Shown here piece after piece: positions 25,537-32,822 of a stretch of 64,000 bases of DNA (positions are counted from its first letter, which is position 1; each line of letters starts with the position of its first letter). The stretch is from the NCBI RefSeq assembly GCF_011694815.1, contig NZ_CP050177.1, forward strand, positions 6,951,501-7,015,500, given 5' to 3'. The stretch is from Streptomyces liangshanensis (GTDB taxonomy: Bacteria; Actinomycetota; Actinomycetes; Streptomycetales; Streptomycetaceae). A model generated the notes under the pieces. That model saw only the letters and a list, made by a program, of their open reading frames with translations. It made no database searches and was not told the DNA's origin. The position numbers and the translations under genes were made by a program.

Positions 25537-26328
25537 ATGATGGGACCGGCACACTCACTGTCAGGGGCTGCGGCCTGGCTGGGGGTGGGCGCCGCGGCGG
25601 CGGCCGCCGGCCACAGCATGCCGTGGCCGGTACTGGTGGTCGGCGCGCTGATCACCGCGGGGGCCGCGCTGGCACCCGACCTGGATCACAAGGCCGCGAC
25701 GATATCGCGGGCCTTCGGCCCGGTCTCGAAGCGGATGTGCGAGATCGTCGACAAGCTGTCGTACGCGGTCTACAAGGCGACGAAGAAGCCCGGTGACGCC
25801 CGCAGGAGCGGCGGGCACCGGACCCTGACGCACACCTGGCTGTGGGCCGTCGCGATCGGCGCGGGCGCGTCGGGGCTGGCGCTCGTGGGCGGGCGCTGGG
25901 CGGTGCTCTTCATCCTCTTCGTGCACCTGGTGCTCGCGGTGGAGGGGCTGCTGTGGCGGGCCGCGCGCATGTCGAGCGACATCCTGGTCTGGCTCCTGGG
26001 CGCGACGTCCGCGTGGAACCTCGCGGGGATCCTGGACCAGCCGGGCAACGGTTCCGACTGGCTGTTCAACGCACCCGGCCAGGAGTACCTGTGGCTGGGC
26101 CTGCCGATCGTGCTGGGCGCGCTGGTGCACGACATCGGCGACGCCCTGACGGTCTCGGGCTGCCCGATCCTGTGGCCCATCCCCCTGGGCCGCAAGCGCT
26201 GGTACGCCCTGGGCCCCCCGAAGGCGATCCGCTTCCGCGCGGGGAGCTGGGTGGAGCTGAAGGTCCTGACACCGGCGTTCATGGTCCTGGGGGCGGTGGG
26301 GGCGGCGTTCGCCCTGGGCATCGTCTGA
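25537..26328 (+). CDS. YdjM-like membrane-bound metal-dependent hydrolase
   Basis: This 263-residue membrane protein has the conserved features of the YdjM/DUF457 family: MMGPAHSLSGAAAWLG at the start, APDLDHKAAT, GGHRTLTHTWLW, and HDIGDALTVSGCPILWPIP near the C-terminus. The histidines and aspartates of these motifs are the presumed metal ligands, and several hydrophobic helices lie between them. Family members are annotated as inner-membrane hydrolases, and the substrate is unknown. Two adjacent ATG codons (25537 and 25540) follow the GGGGCGG ribosome-site region. Confidence 0.88.
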   Translation: MMGPAHSLSGAAAWLGVGAAAAAAGHSMPWPVLVVGALITAGAALAPDLDHKAATISRAFGPVSKRMCEIVDKLSYAVYKATKKPGDARRSGGHRTLTHTWLWAVAIGAGASGLALVGGRWAVLFILFVHLVLAVEGLLWRAARMSSDILVWLLGATSAWNLAGILDQPGNGSDWLFNAPGQEYLWLGLPIVLGALVHDIGDALTVSGCPILWPIPLGRKRWYALGPPKAIRFRAGSWVELKVLTPAFMVLGAVGAAFALGIV

Positions 26329-26344
26329 CGCGGCCGCGCGTGTT

Positions 26345-26366
26345 GTCCTCAATCGCCGGACGGGCT
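26345..26366 (-). repeat. Dispersed intergenic repeat, copy 2 (inverted)
   Basis: GTCCTCAATCGCCGGACGGG reads as the complement of the repeat core. It starts 16 bp after the YdjM-like stop codon. Confidence 0.85.
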
Positions 26367-26584
26367 TGATTGTGCCCGCTGCGGCCGGGATCCGATCCTC
26401 GGGTTGTCGCCGGGGGTCGGGCAGGGGCCATGTCCTGCACTGCATGTTTTACGTCGCGCGCAACCAGCTGTCCTGCTAGCCCCCGTCACGCGACACAAAA
26501 CACGCTCTACGTTCCGGACACGACCCCTACCCGCCCCCCTTCCAGGCGCGCGCCCAAACAGGCTCGCCCGCCCGGGCTTGTTTT

Positions 26585-26607
26585 CAGCCCGTCCGGCGCT
26601 TGAGGAC
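26585..26607 (+). repeat. Dispersed intergenic repeat, copy 3
   Basis: The core is present with one change (GCGCTTGAGG for GCGATTGAGG), followed by ACATCTTTGACC as at copy 6. Confidence 0.8.
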
Positions 26608-26648
26608 ATCTTTGACCGCAACGGTCCCGCCCGACCGCAACCCCCTCC

Positions 26649-26757
26649 AGCCCGTCCGGCGATTGAGGACGTCCTTGACCCGCATGGTCATCGGGCCCGA
26701 GCCAACCCCAGCCCGTCCGGCGATTGAGGACATCGGTAAGCCGCGCCCGCGCACCGG
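26649..26757 (+). repeat. 109-bp repeat block, left copy (dispersed-repeat copies 4 and 5)
   Basis: The block contains two repeat cores (26648-26670 and 26709-26731) and ends CGGTAAGCCGCGCCCGCGCA-CCGG. It aligns without gaps to 28361-28469, with 9 differences in 109 bp (about 92% identity). It ends 6 bp from the TetR stop codon. Confidence 0.85.
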
Positions 26758-26763
26758 GCGCCG

Positions 26764-27333
26764 TCAAGCGGAACCCGCCACCACCAACCGCCGCAACTCA
26801 ACAAGCGCCTCCCCCAAATGCTCCCCCAACCCCCGCCCCCCATCCCCCATCCACCGCTCGAACCCCACCTTGAACACCGCCACCCCCGCCTCCCCCGCCA
26901 GGCGCGCCGCCGTGTCCTCCACCCCGCGCCCCCGGAACGTACTCGCCAGCGCCGAGGACAACGACGCCAGCTTGATCAGCTCGCGCTCCCGCAGTTCCGC
27001 GTTGGCCGCGATCACCGCCTGACGCTGCCGGGCAGGCTCGTACCGGTCCGCGAAGACCTCCGCGACCACCTCCAGCGTCACCCCCATCGCGTCCATCGGC
27101 GCGACCGCCTCCGGGACCGCGGCCAGCGTCTCCACGAAGGTCTGTTCCAGCAGGCGCGCCCCGCCGAAGAGCACCTCGCGCTTGTCGGCGTAGTGCCGGA
27201 AGAACGTCCGCTCGGACAGCCCCGCACGTTCTGCGATCTGCGCCGCCGTCGTCTGCTCGAACCCCCGCTCGCTGTACAGCTCCAGCGCCGCCCGCTCCAG
27301 CCGTCCGCGCGCGTCGGGCTCCCATCGACTCAT
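26764..27333 (-). CDS. TetR-family transcriptional regulator
   Basis: This 189-residue protein has the TetR DNA-binding domain at the N-terminus (RLERAALELYSERGFEQTTA, then RAGLSERTFFRHYADKREVL) and a divergent C-terminal domain. It is divergent from an NAD-dependent epimerase gene, with two related palindromes between them, so it likely represses the epimerase and itself. The regulator and enzyme together are bracketed by the two copies of a 109-bp repeat. Confidence 0.92.
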   Translation of the reverse strand: MSRWEPDARGRLERAALELYSERGFEQTTAAQIAERAGLSERTFFRHYADKREVLFGGARLLEQTFVETLAAVPEAVAPMDAMGVTLEVVAEVFADRYEPARQRQAVIAANAELRERELIKLASLSSALASTFRGRGVEDTAARLAGEAGVAVFKVGFERWMGDGGRGLGEHLGEALVELRRLVVAGSA

Positions 27334-27347
27334 GCCCCGATCCTACG

Positions 27348-27400
27348 TGATGGCAGTCACTGACATGGGGTGTTACGTTAGTGATGACAGCAACTGACAT
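27348..27400. promoter_or_regulatory. Two TetR-type operators between divergent genes
   Basis: TGATGGCAGTCACTGACAT (27348-27366) and TGATGACAGCAACTGACAT (27382-27400) are direct repeats, 34 bp apart, 16 of 19 bases identical. The first contains a perfect palindrome TGNCAGTNACTGNCA. They cover the shared promoter region of the TetR and epimerase genes. Confidence 0.78.
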
Positions 27401-27425
27401 CATCAATGACCCAGGAGGTCTCCCC

Positions 27426-28352
27426 ATGCGTGTGTTCCTCACCGGCGCGTCCGGCTGGATCGGCTCCGCCGTAGTCCCCGAACTCATCCGGGCCGGTCAC
27501 AAGGTCCTCGGCCTCGCCCGCTCGGACACCGCGGCCGACACCCTCACCCGGGCCGGCGCCGACGTGCGCCGCGGCACGCTCGACGACCTGCACGTCCTGC
27601 GCGACTCCGCCGCCGAGTCCGACGGCGTGATTCACCTCGCGTTCAAGCACGACATCGCGTTCAGCGGCCGCTACGAGGAGGCCGTCGACGCGGACCGCGT
27701 GGCCGTCGACACGTTCGGCGAGGTGCTCGCGGGCTCGGACCGGCCCTTCGTTATCGCTTCCGGGCTGCTCGGCGTGGCGCCGGGACGGCTCGCCACGGAA
27801 CGGGACGGCCTGGCACCGGACGCCCGGGGCGCCGGCGGCCCGACCCAGCGGATCAGCAACGCGCACGCGACGACCGCCCTCGCCGACCGCGGCGTCCGGT
27901 CGTCGGTCGTACGGCTGTCGCCGACCGTCCACGGCGACGGCGACAACGGCTTCGTCGCCTCCCTGGTCGCCCTCGCCCGTGAGAAGGGCGTCTCGGGCTA
28001 CGTCGGCGACGGCGCCCACCGCTGGTCGGCCGTACACCGAGCCGATGCGGCGGACCTCTTCCGCCGGGCCCTGGAGAGCGCCCCGGCGGGCTCCACCCTG
28101 CACGCGGTCGGGGACGAAGGCGTACCGATCCGGGCCGTCGCCGAGGTGATAGGACGCCACCTCGACGTGCCCGTGGTCTCGTTCGCCCCGGACGAAGCGG
28201 CCGCCCACTTCACCTGGCTGGCCCCGCTCCTCGCCCTGGACAGCCCCGCCTCCGCCACCCGCACCAGCGACCTACTGGACTGGCACCCGACCCACCCCAC
28301 CCTCCTGGAAGACCTGGACCAGGGCCACTACTTCACCCCCACAACCACCTGA
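27426..28352 (+). CDS. NAD-dependent epimerase/dehydratase-family protein (extended SDR)
   Basis: This 308-residue protein begins with the Rossmann motif FLTGASGWIGSAVVPEL and continues with LARSDTAADTL, a GTLDDLHVL nucleotide-binding segment and DGVIHLAF. The region that should carry the SDR Tyr-x3-Lys reads VIASGLLGVAPGR without a clear YxxxK, as in many atypical SDRs. Its substrate is unknown; it may act as a reductase. ATG 27426 follows GGAGGTCTCCCC. It is probably controlled by the divergent TetR protein. Confidence 0.88.
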   Translation: MRVFLTGASGWIGSAVVPELIRAGHKVLGLARSDTAADTLTRAGADVRRGTLDDLHVLRDSAAESDGVIHLAFKHDIAFSGRYEEAVDADRVAVDTFGEVLAGSDRPFVIASGLLGVAPGRLATERDGLAPDARGAGGPTQRISNAHATTALADRGVRSSVVRLSPTVHGDGDNGFVASLVALAREKGVSGYVGDGAHRWSAVHRADAADLFRRALESAPAGSTLHAVGDEGVPIRAVAEVIGRHLDVPVVSFAPDEAAAHFTWLAPLLALDSPASATRTSDLLDWHPTHPTLLEDLDQGHYFTPTTT

Positions 28353-28360
28353 CCCCCTCA

Positions 28361-28469
28361 AGCCCGTCCGGCGATTGAGGACATCTTTGACCCGCACGGT
28401 CATCGAGCCCGAGCCCACTCCAGCCCGCCCGGCGTTTGAGGGCATCGGTAAGCCGCGCCCGCGCACCGG
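28361..28469 (+). repeat. 109-bp repeat block, right copy (dispersed-repeat copies 6 and 7)
   Basis: The block begins 9 bp after the epimerase stop and contains cores at 28360-28382 and 28421-28443. It aligns without gaps to 26649-26757. The two copies are direct repeats flanking the TetR-epimerase cassette. Confidence 0.85.
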
Positions 28470-28484
28470 ACAGACGCACAAACC

Positions 28485-28507
28485 AAGCCCGTCCGGCGCT
28501 TGAGGAC
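28485..28507 (+). repeat. Dispersed intergenic repeat, copy 8
   Basis: The core GCCCGTCCGGCGCTTGAGGAC lies 36 bp from the stop of the minus-strand ABC gene. Confidence 0.8.
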
Positions 28508-28542
28508 AACAGGTTCGGCCACCAGGTCGCGCGCGGCGCGCA

Positions 28543-30324
28543 CTACCCGTGCCAGGACCGCCACAACGCCGCGTAAGCCCCTCCGGCCGCCACCAACTCC
28601 TCGTGGCTCCCCAGTTCGCTGATCCGCCCCTCCTCCACCACCGCGATGACGTCCGCGTCGTGCGCGGTGTGCAGGCGGTGGGCGATCGCCACCACCGTGC
28701 GGCCGTCCAGCACCCGCGCCAGCGAGCGCTCCAGGTGCCGGGCCGCCCGGGGGTCCAGCAGGGACGTCGCCTCGTCCAGCACCAGGGTGTGCGGGTCCGC
28801 CAGGACGAGGCGGGCCAGGGCGACCTGCTGGGCCTGGGCCGGGGTCAGCGCCGTACTCCCGGAACCGACCTCCGTCTCCAGCCCCGAGTCCAGCCCCCGC
28901 GCCCACCCGTCCGCGTCCACCGCGCCCAGCGCCGCCCACAGCTCCGCGTCCGCCGCGTCCGTGCGGGCCAGCAGCAGGTTGTCGCGCAACGACCCCACGA
29001 ACACGTGGTGTTCCTGGTTGACCAGCGCCACATGCCGCCGCACCCGCTCCGCCGGCATCCGGGACAACTCGGCCCCGCCGAGCGTGACATGGCCGGTCCG
29101 GGGACCGTAGATGCCCGCGAGCAGCCGCCCCAGCGTCGACTTCCCCGCCCCCGAGGGGCCGACCAGCGCCAGCCGGGTCCCCGGCGGGACGTCCAGCGTC
29201 ACCTGGTGCAGGACGTCCACCCCCGCGCGGTAGCCGAACCGCACGTCGTCGGCGCTGACGGTCCTGCCGTCCGGGACGACCGACTCGTCGCCCCCGTCCG
29301 GCTCGATGTCCCGCACGCCGACGAGCCGCGCGATGGACACCTGGGCGACCTGGAGCTCGTCGTACCAGCGCAGGATCAGCCCGACCGGCTCCACCAGCAT
29401 CTGCGACAGCAGCGCGCCCGTCGTCAGCTGCCCGACGGTGATCCAGTCCTGGAGGACGAAGACCCCGCCGATCATCAGCACGGACAGGAAGATCGTCGTA
29501 TGGGTCAGGTTGATGACCGGGAAGAGCACCGACCGCAGCCACAGCGTGTACCGCTCCCACGCGGTCCACTCCTTCACCCGCTGGTCCGACAGAGCGACGC
29601 GGCGCGCGCCGAGGCGGTGCGCCTCGATCGTCCGGCCCGCGTCGACGGTCTCGGTGAGCATCGCGGCGACCGCCGCGTACCCGGCGGCCTCCGAGCGGTA
29701 CGCGGACGGCGCCCGCTTGAAGTACCAGCGGCAGCCCGCCACCACCAGCGGCACCGCGACCAGCACGGCCAGCGCCAGCGGCGGCGCGGTGACGGTCAGC
29801 GCGCCGAGCAGCAGCGCCGCCCACACGACACCGATGGCGAGCTGCGGCACGGCCTCCCGCATCGCGTTCGCCAGCCGGTCGATGTCGGTGGTGATCCGGG
29901 ACAGCAGATCGCCCGTCCCGGCCCGCTCCAGCACGCCGGGCGGCAGCCCGACCGCCCGGACGAGGAAGTCCTCCCGCAGGTCGGCGAGCATCTCCTCGCC
30001 GAGCATCGCGCCGCGCAGCCGTACCAGCCGCGTGAAGACCGTCTGCACGGTCAGCGCGACCGCGAACACCACCGCGACGCGCTCCAGATGGAGGTCGCGC
30101 GCGCCTTCCGAGAGATCCTCGACCAGCGAGCCGAGCAGGTACGGGCCGACCATCGACGCGACCACCGCGACCGCGTTGACCGTGACGAGCAGGACGAACG
30201 CCCGGCGGTGCCGCCGCAGCAGTTCGCCCACGTAGGCCCGGACCGTCGCGGGCGTCCCGACGGGCAGGGTCGTCGCCGATTCCGGGGCCGCCGGATCGAA
30301 CGCCGGGGGAGACAGGCCGATCAT
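28543..30324 (-). CDS. ABC transporter, fused TMD-NBD, catalytic half with degenerate signature
   Basis: This 593-residue protein is a close analogue of the 6973-8802 protein. A membrane domain spans about residues 40-320. The ATPase domain has Walker A GPSGAGKST, Q-loop VNQEHHVF, the VLDEAT catalytic Glu and the IAHRL switch histidine. The signature is LTPAQAQQVALAR instead of LSGGQ. Its start overlaps the stop of 30321-32147 by 4 bp, so the pair is translationally coupled and should work as a heterodimer. The substrate is unknown; linkage to a MarR gene and another exporter suggests efflux. Confidence 0.9.
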   Translation of the reverse strand: MIGLSPPAFDPAAPESATTLPVGTPATVRAYVGELLRRHRRAFVLLVTVNAVAVVASMVGPYLLGSLVEDLSEGARDLHLERVAVVFAVALTVQTVFTRLVRLRGAMLGEEMLADLREDFLVRAVGLPPGVLERAGTGDLLSRITTDIDRLANAMREAVPQLAIGVVWAALLLGALTVTAPPLALAVLVAVPLVVAGCRWYFKRAPSAYRSEAAGYAAVAAMLTETVDAGRTIEAHRLGARRVALSDQRVKEWTAWERYTLWLRSVLFPVINLTHTTIFLSVLMIGGVFVLQDWITVGQLTTGALLSQMLVEPVGLILRWYDELQVAQVSIARLVGVRDIEPDGGDESVVPDGRTVSADDVRFGYRAGVDVLHQVTLDVPPGTRLALVGPSGAGKSTLGRLLAGIYGPRTGHVTLGGAELSRMPAERVRRHVALVNQEHHVFVGSLRDNLLLARTDAADAELWAALGAVDADGWARGLDSGLETEVGSGSTALTPAQAQQVALARLVLADPHTLVLDEATSLLDPRAARHLERSLARVLDGRTVVAIAHRLHTAHDADVIAVVEEGRISELGSHEELVAAGGAYAALWRSWHG

Positions 30325-32147
30325 GCCGATTCCTCGATCTCTTCCCGGGCCCGCGCGGACGCCGGCGTCAACTCGTCCTGTACGGAGAGCTGTTCGCCCT
30401 CCGCCTCCGTCTCGCGTGTCACGACCGCGCGGTAGCGCGCGTCAGTCCGCACCAGCTCGCGGTGTCCGCCCACCGCGGCCACCGCCCCCTCGTGGACGAA
30501 CACCACCCGGTCGGCGGCGTCGAGCAGCAGTGGCGAGGACGCGAACACCACCGTCGTACGGCCCGCCCGCAATTCCTTGACGCCTTGCGCGATCCGGGCC
30601 TCCGTGTGCGAGTCCACGGCCGACGTCGGCTCGTCGAGGACCAGCACCTCCGGGTCCGTGACCAGCGAACGCGCCAGCGCGAGCCGCTGCCGCTGCCCAC
30701 CGGACAGCGAGCGCCCGCGCTCGGTGATCCGCGACGACATCGGGTCACCGCTGCCGTCCACCGACGCCTGCGCGAGCGCGTCCAGCACGTCGTCGCACTG
30801 CGCCGCGTCCAGCGCCTTCCCGGCGTCGACCGCGCCGGAGGCCGGCACGTCGAGCAGCTCCGTGAGCGTGCCCGACAGCAGCACCGGATCCTTGTCCTGT
30901 ACGAGGACGCTGGCCCGCGCCGCGTCCAGCGGCAGGTCGTCCAGCGCCACCCCGCCGAGCAGCACCGACGGGCTCTTCTCCTCCTCGGCCGCGTGCCCGC
31001 CCAGGCGTTCGGCGAGCAGCCCCGCCGCGTCCGGGTCGCCGCACACCACGGCGGTCAGCAGACCCGCGGGGGCCAGCAGCCCGGTCGCGGGGTCGTACAG
31101 GTCCCCGGTCGGCCGCGCGTCGTCCAGGAGGCCACGCTCGTCGTCGTACGAGGTCCGCTCCAGCGACAGCACCCGCGCCGCGCGCTTCGCCGAGGGCCGC
31201 GAGAACGAGTACGCCATCGCGATCTCCTCGAACTGGCCCAGCGGGAAGAGCAGCAGCGTCACCGCGCTGTAGACGGTCACCAGCCCGCCGACGCCGATCC
31301 GCCCGTCGAGCGCGAGGTGCGCGCCGTACCAGACCACCGTGATGAGCAGCACGCCCGGCAGCAGGACCTGGACGGCCGAGATAAGCGACCACATCCGCGC
31401 GCTGCGGACGGCGGCCTTCCTGACCTCCTGGGACGCGGTGCGATAGCGCCCGAGGAACAACTCCTCGCCGCCGATGCCGCGCAGGACGCGCAGCCCCGCC
31501 ACGGTGTCCGAGGCCAGTTCGGTGGCCTTGCCCGCCTTCTCCCGCTGGATGTCCGCGCGTTGGGTGGCCCGGGGGAGCAGCGGCAGCACGGCCAGCGCGA
31601 GCACCGGCACCCCGGCGGCGACGATCCAGCCCAGCTCGGGCAGGTAGAGCGTCAGCCCCACGCAGATCACGACGATCGCGAGGGCGGCGGCCAGGAAGCG
31701 CGACAGCGCCTCCACGAACCAGCCCACCTTCTCCACGTCACCCGTGGAGACCGCCACGACCTCCCCCGCGGCGACCCGGCGGGTCAGCGCCGAACCCAGC
31801 TCGGCCGTCTTGCGGGCCAGGAGCTGCTGGACGCGCGCGGCGGCGGTGATCCAGTTGGTGACGGCGGTGCGGTGCAGCATCGTGTCGCCGACGGCGATGG
31901 CGGCGCCGCACAGCGCGATGAGGCCGCCGGCCCAGGCGAGGCGCGCGCCCGAGCGGTCCACCACGGCCTGGACGGCGAGCCCGGCGCCGACCGGGAGCCC
32001 GGCGATGCCCAGGTGGTGCAGCAGTCCCCAGGCGACGGCCTTGAGCTGCCCGCCGAGCTGGTTGCGTCCGAGCCACAGCAGGAACCGGGGGCCCGACCGC
32101 GCGTCGGGAATGCCCGGATCTGGATACGGAAGGTCGCGAATCTGCAT
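30321..32147 (-). CDS. ABC transporter, fused TMD-NBD, half lacking Walker A
   Basis: This 608-residue protein has a six-helix membrane domain and an ATPase domain in which the P-loop is lost (AVVCGDPDAAGLLAERL) and the switch histidine is absent (VVFASSPLLL). LSGGQRQRLALARSL and VLDEPTSAVD are intact. It is the partner of 28543-30324 and mirrors the 8799-10502 protein. The gene follows the MarR gene on the same strand with a 142-bp gap, so MarR and both subunits may form one transcription unit. Confidence 0.88.
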   Translation of the reverse strand: MQIRDLPYPDPGIPDARSGPRFLLWLGRNQLGGQLKAVAWGLLHHLGIAGLPVGAGLAVQAVVDRSGARLAWAGGLIALCGAAIAVGDTMLHRTAVTNWITAAARVQQLLARKTAELGSALTRRVAAGEVVAVSTGDVEKVGWFVEALSRFLAAALAIVVICVGLTLYLPELGWIVAAGVPVLALAVLPLLPRATQRADIQREKAGKATELASDTVAGLRVLRGIGGEELFLGRYRTASQEVRKAAVRSARMWSLISAVQVLLPGVLLITVVWYGAHLALDGRIGVGGLVTVYSAVTLLLFPLGQFEEIAMAYSFSRPSAKRAARVLSLERTSYDDERGLLDDARPTGDLYDPATGLLAPAGLLTAVVCGDPDAAGLLAERLGGHAAEEEKSPSVLLGGVALDDLPLDAARASVLVQDKDPVLLSGTLTELLDVPASGAVDAGKALDAAQCDDVLDALAQASVDGSGDPMSSRITERGRSLSGGQRQRLALARSLVTDPEVLVLDEPTSAVDSHTEARIAQGVKELRAGRTTVVFASSPLLLDAADRVVFVHEGAVAAVGGHRELVRTDARYRAVVTRETEAEGEQLSVQDELTPASARAREEIEESA

Positions 32148-32289
32148 GATGTCCCATGACTGGTGGAGTGGCCCAAACCGTGCAAGGTTCGCCCTCCCGC
32201 CCGGCCCGGAGCAATCGATTTTCTCCCCGACGAGCGGAATCGAGCCATCCGCCGGGCCACGGGCAGGTGGCCGGCAGTGCCGCGCGGGA

Positions 32290-32733
32290 TCAGCAGCGCC
32301 GCGCCGCCGTCCCGTCGACCAGGGCCTCCAGCAGCCCGCCCAGCGTCTCGCGCTGCTCGCCGGTCAGCGGCGCCAGGATCTCCGTGGCGGCCGAACGCCG
32401 GGCCAGGCGAAGCGACTTGAGCGTGGCCGTGCCGGTGTCGGTCAGCTCGATCCGTACCACCCTGCGATTGGTCGGGTCGGGGGCGCGGCGGACCCAGCCG
32501 CTCGCCTCCAGACCGTCGACCAGCGTGGTCACCGCGCGGGGGACCACTTCCAGCCGCGCGGCCAGATCGGCCATCCGGGGCGGGGTGTCGTACGTCGCGA
32601 CCGTGCGCAGCAGTCTCGCCTGCGCGGGCGTGATGCCGATCGGCTCCAGCTGGCGCTTCTGGAGGCGATGGAGCCGCCGGGTCAGACGCAACAGCTGCTC
32701 GGCCAGCATGCCGTCGGCATCGGGGGTGTCCAT
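32290..32733 (-). CDS. MarR-family transcriptional regulator
   Basis: This 147-residue protein has the MarR winged-helix core: GITPAQARLLRTVATYDTPP, then LAARLEVVPRAVTTLVDGLEASGWV, and the wing RAPDPTNRRVVRIELTDTG. It is divergent from an ABC exporter gene and upstream of the fused ABC pair. TGAGC-containing palindromes in the shared promoter are its probable operators, so it may control both transport systems. Confidence 0.92.
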   Translation of the reverse strand: MDTPDADGMLAEQLLRLTRRLHRLQKRQLEPIGITPAQARLLRTVATYDTPPRMADLAARLEVVPRAVTTLVDGLEASGWVRRAPDPTNRRVVRIELTDTGTATLKSLRLARRSAATEILAPLTGEQRETLGGLLEALVDGTAARRC

Positions 32734-32755
32734 GGCGGAATAATATCAGGACCAC

Positions 32756-32792
32756 GCTCATTGTGAGCATAGGTAACAGTCGGCTATGCTCA
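32756..32792. promoter_or_regulatory. MarR-type operator cluster
   Basis: GCTCA-TTG-TGAGC (32756-32768) overlaps a second perfect inverted repeat, TGAGCATAG-N11-CTATGCTCA (32764-32792). They lie between the divergent MarR gene (start 32733) and the ABC exporter gene (start 32823). Confidence 0.75.
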
Positions 32793-32822
32793 GGGAAGTA
32801 TCGACACCTCTCGAAGGAGCCC

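Larger units (their letters stand above)
26329..26763. other. Repeat-rich intergenic region
   Basis: This 435-bp gap between the convergent YdjM-like and TetR genes holds four copies of the dispersed repeat (one inverted at 26345-26366, direct at 26585-26607, 26648-26670 and 26709-26731). A less GC-rich central stretch (26440-26560) has no open frame that I trust. No RNA gene was recognised. Confidence 0.7.

Noticed and set aside
26440..26560. tRNA or small RNA gene in the lower-GC part of the repeat-rich gap
   Set aside because: I could not fold a cloverleaf, and no T-loop or anticodon pattern was found.
26649..28469. Insertion sequence or transposon
   Set aside because: The flanking repeats are direct, no transposase lies between them, and no target-site duplication is visible. 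Recombination between repeats is a simpler reading.
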